Position numbers and translations under genes: made by a program. Source: Streptosporangium nondiastaticum (lineage in GTDB: Bacteria > Actinomycetota > Actinomycetes > Streptomycetales > Streptomycetaceae). Taken from it: 64,000 bases of DNA. Below the pieces are notes generated by a model. That model worked only from the letters and a program-made list of their open reading frames with translations, searched no databases and was not told where the DNA came from. Location: the NCBI RefSeq assembly GCF_003011965.1, contig NZ_PXWG01000002.1:124001-188000 (forward strand), written 5' to 3'. This document shows positions 24,999 to 35,262 of the stretch, piece by piece. How positions within the stretch are numbered: the first letter of the stretch is position 1; each line of letters starts with the position of its first letter.

Positions 24999-26376
24999 GC
25001 TGTCCCTCGCCGCCGCCGCGGACGCGATACGGGACCGGCGACTGTCCCCCGTCGAACTGGTCGACTCGGTCCTCGACCGGATCGAGAAGGCGGAGCCGCA
25101 CCTCGGCGCCTACGTCACGGTCGCCGCGGAGCAGGCGCGCCGGACCGCACGCGAAGCCGAACACGAAGCGGCGCACGGCCGCTACCGGGGACCGCTGCAC
25201 GGCATCCCGATGGGACTCAAGGACCTCATCGATGTCGGCGGGATGGCCACCACGGCCAGCTCCCGGGTCCGTGCCGACCACCGCGCCACGGCTGACAGCA
25301 CCGTCGCCGCACGTCTGAGCACAGCCGGCGCGATTCTGCTCGGCAAGACCCACACCCACGAATTCGCGTTCGGCCTGACCACCCCTCAGACCCGCAACGC
25401 CTGGGACACCGGCCGGGTCGCCGGCGGCTCCAGCGGCGGCTCCGCGGTCGCCGTGGCGTCGGGCACCGCGACCTTCGCCCTGGGCACCGACACCGGCGGG
25501 TCGATCCGGGTGCCCGCCGCGCTCAACGGCGTCGTCGGCCTCAAGCCGACCTACGGTCTCGTCCCCCGTCACGGCGTCACCTCCCTGTCCTGGTCACTGG
25601 ACCACGTCGGCCCGATCACCCGCACCGTCGAGGACGCGGCCCTGGTCCTGACCGCGCTGACCGGACACGATCCGCGCGACCCCGCCTCGCTCGCTCTGCC
25701 CGCCGTGGACTACCGGCCCGGTGCCGGCACCGACCTGACAGGGCTGCGCGTCGGTCTGCCGCGCACCTACTACTTCGACCACGTCCACCCGCAGGTGGAA
25801 ACCGCCGTCCGGCACGCCATCGGGCAACTGGAAGCCCTGGGCGCCCGGCTCGTCGAGGTCGACATCCCGATGACCCGCTACGTCCAGGCCACCCAGTGGG
25901 GCCTGATGGTGCCGGAAGCCGGCGCCTACCACGAAGGCAGCCTGCGCACGGTCCCCGGCCTGTACGAGGAGGACGTCCGCATCCTCCTGGAGGCAAGCGA
26001 GTTGATGAGCGCGGGCGACTACGTGCGCGCCCAGCGCTCCCGCACGCTCATGCGCGCCGAGTGGGCACGGATGCTGGAGGACGTCGACGTGATCGTCGCC
26101 CCGAGCGTCCCGATGCCGGCGGTCGGAGCCGGCCAGGAGACGGTGACCTGGCCCGACGGCACGGTCGAGAGCGTCTCCGACGCCTACGTACGGCTCAGCT
26201 CCCCCGCCAACATCACCGGAGTCCCCGCCCTGACCGTTCCGGTCGGCCACGACGCGGCGGGCATGCCCATCGGCATGCAACTGCTGGGCCGCCCCCTCGG
26301 CGAGCCCGCACTCCTGCGGGTCGGCCACGCCTACGAGCAGACACAGCCCGCCCGTGCCCTCGCCGCGGCGGTCTGA
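24985..26376 (+). CDS. Amidase-signature hydrolase, AtzE/GatA-like
   Basis: A 463-residue amidase-signature enzyme with the Ser-cisSer-Lys triad: Lys79 in PMGLKDLIDV, Ser149/150 in AGGSSGGSAVAVA and nucleophile Ser173 in GTDTGGSIRVPAA. Full family length. ATG 24985 overlaps the AtzG-like gene. The pairing with a GatC-like protein points to an AtzE-type carboxyamide hydrolase; together with the exporter and MBL enzyme this looks like a small nitrogen-compound catabolic operon. The actual amide is unknown. Confidence 0.92.
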   Translation: MQPYELSLAAAADAIRDRRLSPVELVDSVLDRIEKAEPHLGAYVTVAAEQARRTAREAEHEAAHGRYRGPLHGIPMGLKDLIDVGGMATTASSRVRADHRATADSTVAARLSTAGAILLGKTHTHEFAFGLTTPQTRNAWDTGRVAGGSSGGSAVAVASGTATFALGTDTGGSIRVPAALNGVVGLKPTYGLVPRHGVTSLSWSLDHVGPITRTVEDAALVLTALTGHDPRDPASLALPAVDYRPGAGTDLTGLRVGLPRTYYFDHVHPQVETAVRHAIGQLEALGARLVEVDIPMTRYVQATQWGLMVPEAGAYHEGSLRTVPGLYEEDVRILLEASELMSAGDYVRAQRSRTLMRAEWARMLEDVDVIVAPSVPMPAVGAGQETVTWPDGTVESVSDAYVRLSSPANITGVPALTVPVGHDAAGMPIGMQLLGRPLGEPALLRVGHAYEQTQPARALAAAV

Positions 26377-26525
26377 TCTCACGCAGGAGCGGACCACCCC
26401 CTACCCCGTACATCGGCGGCCCCGACTCCTGGGACCTGTACAAACGGAGGAGGGTGTAGCTCTTCCTGACTGACGAGCCGCACCCGCTCTCCGGCCCTGG
26501 TGTGTCGAGCTGCCTGAGCGAGATC

Positions 26526-26936
26526 ATGGATGATCGAGCGATGTTGGTTCGTGTGGAAAAGGCGCAGGCGGTCTCGCTGCCGCAGACGGCAGTACGGATT
26601 CACTCGGCGATCGGGACCGCGGTGGTGAGCTGGCACGGTGACCTGGACGAGATGGACGGCCAACACCATGTCGAGTGGACCGTGGACGAAGATCTCCACT
26701 GGGGAGAGAACATTCAGCTCTCCGCCCTTGCCGAACCATGGCTCGGGCAGGACGGCAACCACATCATCCTGCGGGGCCGGATCAATGTCTCCGAGGCTGA
26801 CATCGCAGCCCTTGAGGTGGATGGCTCGCTGATCATGTTCGGCCTCGCGGCACCGCTTCCGGAAGGCATCGCCGCCCCGTGGGTGGAGATCCGCGTCGCA
26901 GCGGCCGGCGTTTCTCTCTATCCGTTCCAGCTCTGA
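26526..26936 (+). CDS. Hypothetical soluble protein
   Basis: A 136-residue protein (start could also be GTG 26502 or ATG 26541). It has alternating strands (AVRIHSAIGTAVVSWHGDLD, HHVEWTVDEDLHWGENIQL, EVDGSLIMFGLAAPLPEG) and looks like a single beta-sandwich domain. No signal peptide or known motif. It stands alone between the amidase operon and an IclR relic. Confidence 0.55.
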   Translation: MDDRAMLVRVEKAQAVSLPQTAVRIHSAIGTAVVSWHGDLDEMDGQHHVEWTVDEDLHWGENIQLSALAEPWLGQDGNHIILRGRINVSEADIAALEVDGSLIMFGLAAPLPEGIAAPWVEIRVAAAGVSLYPFQL

Positions 26937-27153
26937 CTGAGCGCTTCGTCCCAGTTCGAAGCGCATCATGAGTCACCGGAAGCCTCTTTCGCCGCTCTGG
27001 CGATGCGACGGGCCCAATAGGCGGGGAGCGTGTCGGTCGACCCCGGGCTTCCGCGCCTTGTCCGACGCGGAAGATGCTCGCGGGTCTGTCGGTGACGGGC
27101 CACCCCTGGTTTCATTGAGTGGACCCGTCCCGTGCGATCCGTGGGGGCTCAGC

Positions 27154-27522
27154 GTGAACGGCTCGCACGATGGCAGCGGCGCGGACGAGGAGCGGTCCCA
27201 CAGCCGCGGACACCGCCCGGCTCACGGCGAACCCCTCCTTGACCGGGCCTTTCGCGTACTCACCTGTCTCGGGCCGGACACACCGGTGCTGTCGTTGACC
27301 GCCCTGGCCGCGCGGGCGGACCTGCCGAAGGCCACCGCGCTGCGCATAGCCCGCCGGCTCACCGAACACGGCGCGCTGGAACGCACCGCCGCCGGTCACT
27401 ACACCATCGGCCCACGGCTGCTGGAACTCGCCACCGTGGCACCGCGCGGCCACGGCCCGCGCGCCGTCACCCGCGCCATGGCCGCCCAGCCCGTTGTCAC
27501 GTCGCCGGAGGCGCCGAAATGA
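27154..27522 (+). pseudogene. IclR-type regulator, DNA-binding domain only
   Basis: 122 residues with an IclR winged [63 protein letters not shown]. The roughly 170-residue effector domain is missing; after [11 protein letters not shown] the sequence degenerates and stops. GTG 27154 is the likeliest start. Its stop overlaps the ATG of the PKS gene (ATGA), probably because truncation placed it there. Confidence 0.65.
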
Positions 27523-30464
27523 CAGACGTCCGAGGCGAATTGATCCGTGCGCTGCCGGGTGTGCTGGAGGCGCATGCGGCGCGAGCAGGGCGTATGACCG
27601 CCTTCCTGGACGCCAGGCGGAGCGTCACGTACCAGGAGTTGGAGGAGCGGACCCGTCGGCTGGCGGGCCACCTGGTGCGGTTGGGGGTACGGAGGGGCGA
27701 CCGGGTGGCGCTCCTCCTGGGCAACCGGGTGGAGATGGCGGAGGGTTTTCTCGCGGTTCTGCGGGCGGGAGCGGTGGGGGTTCCGCTCGATTCGGGTGGT
27801 GCGGAAGCGGAGCTCGCGTACTTCCTCGACGACAGCGGAGCGGTGGCGGTGATCACGGAGGAGACGCTGCTGCCGCGGGTCTCGCAATTGGCAGCCGTAC
27901 GGCCACGGTTGCGGTCGCGGGTCCTGGTGGTGGACACGGGCGCCGTGCGGGACGGAACGGCCGCGGACACCCACTCCTTCGAACGGCTCGCCGGGTCGGA
28001 TCCGGGATGCGCGCCCCGGGACGACCTCGGCCTGGACGAGCCGGCCTGGATCCTCTACACCTCGGGGACCACGGGGCGGAGCAAGGGTGTGGTCTCCAGC
28101 CAGCGCGCCGCGCTGTGGTCCGTGGCGGCGGCCTACGTGCCGTTGTGGGGCCTGGGGCCGCAGGACCGGCTGCTGTGGCCGCTGCCCATGTTCCACGCCT
28201 ACGCGCACTCGTTGTGCCTGCTGGGAGTGGTGGCCGTGGGCGCGAGCGCGTACCTCCTCGACCGGGGCGCGAGCGTCGCCCAGGCGCTAGCCGAACAGCC
28301 GTGCACCATCGTGGCCGGCGTGCCCGCCACCTACCGCCTGCTCACGAGCGCGGTCCGCGAGACCCCCCGTCCGCCGTCCGGCCTTCGTCTGTGCGTCTCC
28401 GGGGGCGCGCCGTGCCCCCCGGAGCTGCGGGCGGACGTCGAGGAGCTGCTGGGCGTCCCGCTGCTCGACGGCTACGGCAGCACCGAGACCTGCGGGAAGA
28501 TCACAGTTGAGCGGCCCGGTGGCTCCGGGCAAGGCGGTTCGCCGGTGCCCGGCGTCAAGGTGCGGCTGACCGATCCGGCCGGGGGCGACGATGTCTCCGA
28601 CGGGGACGAAGGGGAGATCCGGGTCCGCGGTCCGAACCTGATGCTCGGGTATCACAACCGCCCGGACGATACCGCCCGCGCCGTGCAGGACGGCTGGTAC
28701 CGCACCGGAGATCTCGGGCGTCGCGATGAACACGGCGGCCTGCGCGTCACCGGCCGTCTCAAGGAACTGATCATCCGTGGTGGCGAGAACATCAATCCGG
28801 TCGAAGTCGAGCACGTGCTGCTCAGCTGCCCCGGCGTCGTGGACGCTGCCGTCATCGGCAGGCCGCATGACGTACTGGGCGAGGTACCGGTGGCCTTCGT
28901 CGTCGCCGATCCGCGGCGCGGCGTCGACACAGCCCTCGTACGCGCCCGCTGCCGGGAGCGGCTGTCGGACTTCAAGGTGCCCGACGAGGTGTACGAGACC
29001 GGCGCCGTGCCCCGTACCCCCTCCGGCAAGACCGACCGTCCCGCGCTGGCACGGCACCTGGCCGAACGGCTCGGGCCGGCGCGCGAGGCCACGGCGTCCG
29101 CCCTGCGCCGGCGGCTGGCGGCGCTGTCCCCGTCCGACCGGTCCGACGCCGTGTCGCGTCTCGTCCTCGCGGCGACGGCGCACGCGAGCGGTGTGCCGGA
29201 GCGCGACCTGGAGCCGGGCCGGCCCTTCACCGACTTGGGGGTCACGTCCCTCGGGGGCGTACTGCTGCGTGACCGGCTGGGCACGGCCACCGGCCTGGAG
29301 CTGCCCGCGACCTTGGTCTTCGACCACCCGACCCCCGCCGCCGCAGCGGCGTTCCTGCAGACCACGCTGCTCGGCGGCCCGGCCCCGGACGGCGGCGGGG
29401 CGCGTACGCCCACGGCCGAGCCGGTCGCCATCGTCGCGATGGCCTGCCGGTATCCGGGCGGCGTGGCCTCGCCCGAGGAGCTGTGGCGGCTCGTCGCGGA
29501 CGGGATCGATGCGACCTCGGAAGTCCCCGGCGACCGTGGCTGGAACCTCTCCGGTCTCCACGACCCGGACCCCGACCGGCTCGGCACCTCCGTCACCCGC
29601 CGCGGCGGCTTCCTGCGCGGGGCGGCCGACTTCGACGCGGCCTTCTTCGGGATGTCCCCACGGGAGGCACTGGCCACCGATCCGCAGCAGCGGCTGCTGC
29701 TGGAGACCACCTGGGAGGTCTGCGAGCGCGCGGGCATCGACCCGGCGGCGCTGCGCGGCACCGACACCGGCGTGTTCGTCGGCGTGATGCACGACGACTA
29801 CGCGGGCCGTCTGCTGCACCGCGGCCCGCACGAGCTGGAGGCGCATCTGGCGCTGGGCTCGGCGGGGAGCGTGGCCTCAGGCCGTATCGCCTACGTCCTG
29901 GACCTGCGCGGGCCCGCGGTGACCGTGGACACCGCGTGCTCGTCGTCGCTGGTGGCGATGCACTCGGCGGCACAGGCGTTGCGGTCCGGCGAGTGCTCGC
30001 TGGCCGTGGCCGGGGGCGTCACCGTGATGGCCACTCCCGCGTCGTTCGTGGCGTTCAGCAGGTTGCGCGGCCTGGCGCCGGACGGCCGGTGCAAGCCGTT
30101 CTCGGCCGCGGCCGACGGCACCGCCTGGGCCGAGGGCGTGGGCGTGGTCCTGCTGGAGCGGCTGTCCGATGCCCGGCGCAACGGCCATCCGGTGCTGGCC
30201 GTGCTCCGCGGTTCGGCAGTCGCGTCCGACGGCGCGTCCAACGGCCTCACCGCGCCGAGCGGCCCGGCTCAGCAGGAGGTGATCCGGCAGGCGCTGGCCA
30301 CCGCCGGGCTGTCCCCGGCGGACATCGACATGGTGGAGACGCACGGCACCGGTACCGCGCTCGGCGATCCCGTGGAGGCGCGGGCGCTTCAGGCCGCGTA
30401 CGGGCCGGGGCGGCCCGGCGACCGGCCGCTGTGGCTCGGGGCGCTGCGACGACGCCACCTATGA
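27519..30464 (+). CDS. Truncated type I PKS loading protein (AL-ACP-KS')
   Basis: 981 residues. An acyl/aryl-CoA ligase-type adenylation domain (about 15-510) has [25 protein letters not shown] and the C-terminal Lys in [10 protein letters not shown]. It is followed by an ACP whose phosphopantetheine Ser is in DLGVTSLGG (about 577), and then a ketosynthase with VDTACSSS (Cys about 807) and [15 protein letters not shown] (His about 942). The KS ends at [12 protein letters not shown], just before the essential K-x4-NxGH motif, so it cannot condense. GGAGG precedes the ATG. It is a starter-unit-loading PKS subunit cut off by recombination into hypF. Without the KS end it is probably non-functional. 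Confidence 0.88.
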   Translation: MTDVRGELIRALPGVLEAHAARAGRMTAFLDARRSVTYQELEERTRRLAGHLVRLGVRRGDRVALLLGNRVEMAEGFLAVLRAGAVGVPLDSGGAEAELAYFLDDSGAVAVITEETLLPRVSQLAAVRPRLRSRVLVVDTGAVRDGTAADTHSFERLAGSDPGCAPRDDLGLDEPAWILYTSGTTGRSKGVVSSQRAALWSVAAAYVPLWGLGPQDRLLWPLPMFHAYAHSLCLLGVVAVGASAYLLDRGASVAQALAEQPCTIVAGVPATYRLLTSAVRETPRPPSGLRLCVSGGAPCPPELRADVEELLGVPLLDGYGSTETCGKITVERPGGSGQGGSPVPGVKVRLTDPAGGDDVSDGDEGEIRVRGPNLMLGYHNRPDDTARAVQDGWYRTGDLGRRDEHGGLRVTGRLKELIIRGGENINPVEVEHVLLSCPGVVDAAVIGRPHDVLGEVPVAFVVADPRRGVDTALVRARCRERLSDFKVPDEVYETGAVPRTPSGKTDRPALARHLAERLGPAREATASALRRRLAALSPSDRSDAVSRLVLAATAHASGVPERDLEPGRPFTDLGVTSLGGVLLRDRLGTATGLELPATLVFDHPTPAAAAAFLQTTLLGGPAPDGGGARTPTAEPVAIVAMACRYPGGVASPEELWRLVADGIDATSEVPGDRGWNLSGLHDPDPDRLGTSVTRRGGFLRGAADFDAAFFGMSPREALATDPQQRLLLETTWEVCERAGIDPAALRGTDTGVFVGVMHDDYAGRLLHRGPHELEAHLALGSAGSVASGRIAYVLDLRGPAVTVDTACSSSLVAMHSAAQALRSGECSLAVAGGVTVMATPASFVAFSRLRGLAPDGRCKPFSAAADGTAWAEGVGVVLLERLSDARRNGHPVLAVLRGSAVASDGASNGLTAPSGPAQQEVIRQALATAGLSPADIDMVETHGTGTALGDPVEARALQAAYGPGRPGDRPLWLGALRRRHL

Positions 30465-30879
30465 AGGGCAGGCGGCCGTCGCCCTGGAAGCGGCAGCGGG
30501 GGAGGGATCCGCCGAAGCCCTCCCCTGGCGCCTCGCGCGAGCCGGCGGGCTGTTGGTGTACGACCCGGTACCCACCTTGGCCGCCCTACTGGACCGCACG
30601 GTGGCCGGCGAGCGAACGGCCGTCCTCGCCGCGGCCTTCCACCGCACGCTCGCAGAGGCGACCGCCGCCCTGGTTCAGCAGGTTGTGGCTGCCGGGGCGC
30701 CGTCGACCGTGTGTCTGTCGGGCGGCTGCTTCCAGAACGCACGTCTGCTCACGGAGACGAGATCCCTGCTCGAGGAACAGGGGTTGCGGGTCCTCGTAAG
30801 CAGTGCCGTGCCGGTCAACGACGGCGGCATCAGCTACGGGCAGGCGGCCGTGGCCGCAGCCCGCCTACAGGAAGGATGA
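30448..30879 (+). pseudogene. hypF: HypF C-terminal fragment
   Basis: In the frame +1 to the PKS, residues [20 protein letters not shown] through VCLSGGCFQNARLL and VPVNDGGISYGQAAVAAARL are the last ~140 residues of the carbamoyltransferase HypF (Kae1-like domain). The acylphosphatase, zinc-finger and YrdC domains are absent. It stops six bases before hypC, as in an intact hypF-hypC pair. It is the far side of the PKS/hypF junction and cannot make the cyanide ligand precursor alone. Confidence 0.85.
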
Positions 30880-30884
30880 CGGTG

Positions 30885-31151
30885 ATGTGTCTGGGCATTC
30901 CGGGCCGGGTGGTTGAGATCCACGACCGTGCCGGCCTGCGGATGGCCACGGTCGACTTCGGCGGTGTCCGCCGCGAGGCGTGCCTGGCCTACACACCGGA
31001 GGCCGGCGTGGGCACGTATGTCGTGATCCACGTGGGGTTCGCCATCACCACGGTCGACGAGGCCGAGGCGGAGCGAACCCTGGAGGTGCTGCGGGCCATG
31101 GCCGACGCCGTGGAGGGAGAACTCGGGGAGCCGCTCCCCGGCTCCCGCTGA
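30885..31151 (+). CDS. hypC: Hydrogenase maturation chaperone HypC
   Basis: An 88-residue HypC/HupF-family protein starting MCLGIPGRVVEI, with the essential Cys at position 2. ATG 30885 was chosen over ATG 30876 because only it puts Cys next to the start, and GGAAGG lies eight bases upstream. HypC carries the Fe(CN)2CO group with HypD and delivers it to the hydrogenase large subunit. It has the conserved DFGGVRREACLAYTPEAGVGTYVVIHVGFAI core. It precedes the Pat-type gene by 96 bases. Confidence 0.95.
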   Translation: MCLGIPGRVVEIHDRAGLRMATVDFGGVRREACLAYTPEAGVGTYVVIHVGFAITTVDEAEAERTLEVLRAMADAVEGELGEPLPGSR

Positions 31152-31247
31152 CACACGCGAGGTGACCGGCCCGGCCCTCGACGGCACCCTGCCCATGCGG
31201 CCTCCGCCCGCCACGGGCCATGCTGGAAGCGAGGAGGCGACCGCGCC

Positions 31248-33962
31248 ATGACCCGTACCCCGGAGTCACCGGCCGGCGCGGTGTACGCGCTGCTGGCCGA
31301 CGGGACGACCGTGCGCGTCCGGCCCGTCGTGCCGGAGGACCGCACGACGGTTCTCCGGCTGTACGAGCACATGTCCGCCGAGAATCTGCGGCTGCGCTTC
31401 TTCGCCGCCGGTCCCCTCGTCGCGCAGCAGGCGGCGGACGCGTTGTGTCCGGGCACCGGGCGGGGCGACCGTGCTCTGCTGGCCGAGGCGGGCGGCGACG
31501 TGGTGGGGCTGGCCGAATTCCACCCGGCACCCACCGATCCGCCCGGAGGCAGGCCGACCGCCGCCGAGGTCGCCCTCGCCGTGGCGGACGCGTGGCACCA
31601 CCGTGGCGTGGGAACGCTCCTGCTGGAACACCTCGTCGACCTCGCGCGAGCCGAGGGGATCCAGGAGCTGACGGCCGACGCGCTGAGCGCGAACATGCGC
31701 GTCATCAAGGTCTTCGCCGACCTCGGGCTCCCCGTACGACGGCGTTTCGACGGGCCGGAAGTCCACGTCCGGGTGGCGTTGACGCCGGACGAGCACTACC
31801 TGACGGCCCTCGACACGCGAGGACGCACCGCCGACGTCGCCAGCCTCCGGCCGCTGCTGCGCCCCGGGTCGGTCGCCGTGGTGGGCGCGGGCCACCGACC
31901 CGCCTCCGTGGGACGGGCGATCCTGCGCAACCTGCGGGCCAACGGCTTCACCGGCCCGGTGCATGTCGTCAACCCGCACGGCCCGGCCCTCGACGGCCTG
32001 CCCTGCCACCCTGCCGTCTCCGGCCTGCCGGTGACCCCGGATCTGGCCGTCCTGGCCGTCCCCGCGCACGCGGTGCCCGCCGTCGCCGAGGAGTGCGGCG
32101 CGCGCGGAGTGCGGGCGCTGGCCGTGGTGACGTCCGGGCTCGACGCGGACCAGGCGGCAGGGCTGCGGGCGGCCTGCCGCCGGCACGGCATGCGCGTGGT
32201 CGGGCCCAACTGCCTGGGGCTGGCCAACACCGAGAAGGATGTCCGGCTGGACGCGACGTTCGCCGCCCGGTTCCCGCTGCCGGGCACGGCCGGGGTCGCC
32301 ACTCAGTCGGGCGGCGTGGGCATCGCCCTGCTGGACGGGCTGTCCCGGCTGGGGGTCGGCGTATCCACGTTCGTCTCGCTCGGCGACAAGTACGACGTGA
32401 GCGGCAACGACCTGCTCCAGTGGTGGGAGGAGGACGGGCGCACCGATCTGGCGGTGCTGCACCTGGAGTCGTTCGGCAACCCCCGCGCGTTCTCCCGCAC
32501 CGCGCGGCGGGTGAGCAGGCGCATGCCGGTGCTCACGGTGGACGCGGGGCGGTCGGAGGCCGGGCGCCGGGCGGCGGCCTCGCACACGGCGGCTGCCGCC
32601 ACGCCGACGATGACCCGGCAGGCGCTCTTCCACCAGGCCGGTGTCATCGCCACCCGGACCATCGGGGAGCTGCTGGACACGGTGGCGCTGTTGCACGCCC
32701 AGCCCCTGCCCGTCGGCGACCGCGTGGTGGTGGTCACCAATGCCGGCGGGGTAGGGGTGCTGGCCGCCGACGCGTGCAGCGAGGCGGGACTGAGCGTACG
32801 GCCGCTGGAGCCCGCGCTGGCGGCGGAGGTCGCGGCCGTCCTGCCGGCGGGGGCGGCGGTCGGCAATCCGGTCGACGCGACCGCCGCCGTCCCGGAGGAC
32901 CGGCTGCGCGCCTGCGTGGATCTCCTGGCGGCGCACCGGGACGTGGACGCCGTGCTGGGCGTCCTGGTCCCCACGGCCCTGGCCGCCGCCACCGGCGACG
33001 ATCTGGTGCGGGCGTTCACCCACGCCGCGGCGCCGGCACCGTGCACGACGGCGCTCGTCCTGGTGGACCGGCCCGGGCGCGTGGAGTTGTTGCCGGCCGA
33101 GCGCGGCGGAGCCGTGCCCGCGTACGCCGACGCGCAGGACGCCGCCCGCGCCCTGTCGTACGCGGCGGCCTACGCCCGTCACCGGAGCCGTCCGCAAGGC
33201 CTGCCGCCTGAGCCGTCCGGCATCGACGTGGAAGGGGCCCGGGCGGATGTGGCCGAGTGGCTCGCCGAGCGGCCGGAGGGCGGCTGGCTCGATCCGGTGC
33301 GGTGCGCGCGGCTCCTCGCCCGCTACGGCATTCCGCAGGTCGCCTGGGAGTGGGTGTGCGACGAGGAGACGGCCGTGGCGGCGGCCGCGCGGCTGGCCGG
33401 CCCCGACGGCCGGGTCGTCCTCAAGGCCCACTGGCCGGGGCTGGTGCACAAGACCGACGAGGGAGCCGTCCGCCTCGACCTCCAGGGCGGCGGACAGGTA
33501 CGAGCGGCCTACCGCGACTTCGTGGACCGCTTCGGCGACCGGCTCTCCGGCGTGGTGGTGCAGCCGCAGGCCCCGCACGTCCTGGAGCTGGTGGCGGGCG
33601 TCGTCCAGGACCCGGTCTTCGGCCCGCTCGTGCTCTTCGGCCAGGGCGGTACGGCCACCGACGTACTGGCCGACCACGCCGCCCGCCTCGCCCCGCTCAC
33701 CACCTACGACCTCGACGACCTCATCACCTCACCACGCTGCTCCGCCCTCCTGTCGGGCCGCCACGGCGGCACCCCCGTCGACCTCGGCGCCCTTGAACGG
33801 CTGCTGCTGTGCCTCTCCCGGATGGCGTGCGACCTGCCCGAGCTCGCCGAGGCCGACCTGAATCCCGTGGTGGCCTGCCCGGACGGCGTCATGGCGCTGG
33901 ACGCCCGCGTGCGGCTGGAACCCCGCAAGGCCTACGACCCGTACCTGCGCCGCCTGCGCTGA
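31248..33962 (+). CDS. GNAT-acyl-CoA ligase fusion (Pat-type protein acyltransferase)
   Basis: 904 residues. An N-terminal GNAT domain (about 10-180, VRVRPVVPEDRTTVLRLYEH and WHHRGVGTLLLEHLVDLA) is followed by an NDP-forming acyl-CoA synthetase module: a CoA-binding Rossmann part (SVAVVGAGHRPASVGRAILR), ligase-CoA domains, and a C-terminal ATP-grasp region ending DLNPVVACPDGVMALDARVR. This order (GNAT first) is that of Streptomyces-type Pat lysine acyltransferases, which regulate metabolic enzymes. In the ligase part the acyl-phosphate His would be in LESFGNPRAFSR or nearby and is not obvious, so ligase activity is doubtful. It sits in the hydrogenase operon; GGAGG is ten bases upstream of the ATG. 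Confidence 0.85.
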   Translation: MTRTPESPAGAVYALLADGTTVRVRPVVPEDRTTVLRLYEHMSAENLRLRFFAAGPLVAQQAADALCPGTGRGDRALLAEAGGDVVGLAEFHPAPTDPPGGRPTAAEVALAVADAWHHRGVGTLLLEHLVDLARAEGIQELTADALSANMRVIKVFADLGLPVRRRFDGPEVHVRVALTPDEHYLTALDTRGRTADVASLRPLLRPGSVAVVGAGHRPASVGRAILRNLRANGFTGPVHVVNPHGPALDGLPCHPAVSGLPVTPDLAVLAVPAHAVPAVAEECGARGVRALAVVTSGLDADQAAGLRAACRRHGMRVVGPNCLGLANTEKDVRLDATFAARFPLPGTAGVATQSGGVGIALLDGLSRLGVGVSTFVSLGDKYDVSGNDLLQWWEEDGRTDLAVLHLESFGNPRAFSRTARRVSRRMPVLTVDAGRSEAGRRAAASHTAAAATPTMTRQALFHQAGVIATRTIGELLDTVALLHAQPLPVGDRVVVVTNAGGVGVLAADACSEAGLSVRPLEPALAAEVAAVLPAGAAVGNPVDATAAVPEDRLRACVDLLAAHRDVDAVLGVLVPTALAAATGDDLVRAFTHAAAPAPCTTALVLVDRPGRVELLPAERGGAVPAYADAQDAARALSYAAAYARHRSRPQGLPPEPSGIDVEGARADVAEWLAERPEGGWLDPVRCARLLARYGIPQVAWEWVCDEETAVAAAARLAGPDGRVVLKAHWPGLVHKTDEGAVRLDLQGGGQVRAAYRDFVDRFGDRLSGVVVQPQAPHVLELVAGVVQDPVFGPLVLFGQGGTATDVLADHAARLAPLTTYDLDDLITSPRCSALLSGRHGGTPVDLGALERLLLCLSRMACDLPELAEADLNPVVACPDGVMALDARVRLEPRKAYDPYLRRLR

Positions 33963-34083
33963 GACCGGCGCGCTGAGACCGGCGCCCGGATGGCCCGCAC
34001 CCTCCCGGCACGCTCGGCGTGCGGCCCGCCGGGGGCGTGCGCAGGCTGAGGAGAGCACCAGCACCCAGCGAGCAGGAGATGCC

Positions 34084-35262
34084 ATGCCCTCCGCGACGGC
34101 ACCGCCGGACGCCGGCAGCACGGCCTGTGTGCTGGACCCGGAAGGCATCGGGGCTCTCGTACGGGAGCTGCGCGCCCGGGGCCGGACGGTCATCGGCCCG
34201 ACCGAGCGGGACGGCGCCATCGTGCTGGCCGAGCTGGAATCCGCCGACGAGCTTCCCTACGGCTGGGGAGTGGAGCTGGAGGGCGGCTACTACCGGATCA
34301 AGCGGCGGACCGATGCCGCGGCCTTCGCCCACAGCGCCGGCCCCCAGTCGTGGAAGAACTTCCTGCACCCCGAGCGGGTACGGCAGTGGACCGCCGACCG
34401 CGCTCCCGACGGCGGGATGACGGTCCGTGCCGAGCGCCCCGAGCCCACCTCGTTCGCCTTCCTTGGCGTACGGCCCTGTGACTTGAGGGCGATCCAGATC
34501 CAGGACCGCGTCATGACCGGCGGCCGGCACCGGGACGACGCCTACGAGGAACGCCGTACCGGGGCGTTCCTGATCGTGGTCGAGTGCACCGAGCCGGGCG
34601 CCACCTGCTTCTGCGTCTCCATGGGCACCGGCCCCGCCGCGCAGCCCGGCTACGACCTGGCGCTGACCGAGGTGGTCGACGGCACCGGGCACCGCTTCCT
34701 GGCTCGCGCCGGCACCGAGGAGGGCGCGGACATCCTGGCCGGCCTGCCGCGCCGCCCCGCCGACGACCTGACACGCACCCGGGCTCGCGAGGACGTCGAG
34801 GCCGCCGCCGGCCGGATGGGCCGCACCATGCCGGAGGTCGACCTGCGCGCACTGCTGGCCGGCACGCTGGAGGCCGAGCGCTGGAACGACGTCGCCGCGC
34901 GCTGTCTGACCTGCGGCAACTGCACGATGGCATGCCCCACGTGTTTCTGCACCACCACCGAGGACGTCACCGACCTGACCGGCGACCACGCCGAGCGCTG
35001 GCGGCGCTGGGAGTCCTGCTACGACCTGGACTTCACGCACCTGCCCGGCGGCTCCGTCCGGAGCTCCGGGCGCAGCCGGTACCGCCAGTGGCTGACGCAC
35101 AAGCTGGGCACCTGGTGGGACCAGTTCGACAGCTCCGGCTGCGTGGGCTGCGGCCGCTGCATCGTGTGGTGCCCGGTCGCCATCGACATCACCGAAGAAG
35201 CCCACGCCCTGCACCAGGAATCCCTCGACCGGCAGGCCGGGCCAAAGGATGAAACCCCATGA
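34084..35262 (+). CDS. hydB: Group 3b hydrogenase Fe-S subunit (beta)
   Basis: A 392-residue ferredoxin-like subunit of sulfhydrogenase-type [NiFe] hydrogenases. Two [4Fe-4S] motifs are CLTCGNCTMACPTCFC (about 274) and CVGCGRCIVWCPVAI (about 353). The N-terminal domain has the conserved FAFLGVRPCDLRAIQIQD and CTEPGATCFC segments. It passes electrons between the small subunit and the flavin subunit. The start overlaps nothing upstream (121-base gap with a 14-base direct repeat at 33958-33986). Its stop overlaps the CNB gene (ATGA). Confidence 0.92.
   Translation: MPSATAPPDAGSTACVLDPEGIGALVRELRARGRTVIGPTERDGAIVLAELESADELPYGWGVELEGGYYRIKRRTDAAAFAHSAGPQSWKNFLHPERVRQWTADRAPDGGMTVRAERPEPTSFAFLGVRPCDLRAIQIQDRVMTGGRHRDDAYEERRTGAFLIVVECTEPGATCFCVSMGTGPAAQPGYDLALTEVVDGTGHRFLARAGTEEGADILAGLPRRPADDLTRTRAREDVEAAAGRMGRTMPEVDLRALLAGTLEAERWNDVAARCLTCGNCTMACPTCFCTTTEDVTDLTGDHAERWRRWESCYDLDFTHLPGGSVRSSGRSRYRQWLTHKLGTWWDQFDSSGCVGCGRCIVWCPVAIDITEEAHALHQESLDRQAGPKDETP

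Noticed and set aside
31266..33677. An 803-residue minus-strand frame opposite the Pat-type gene
   Set aside because: Low-complexity, His/Gly/Arg-rich shadow of a high-GC gene; no domain.
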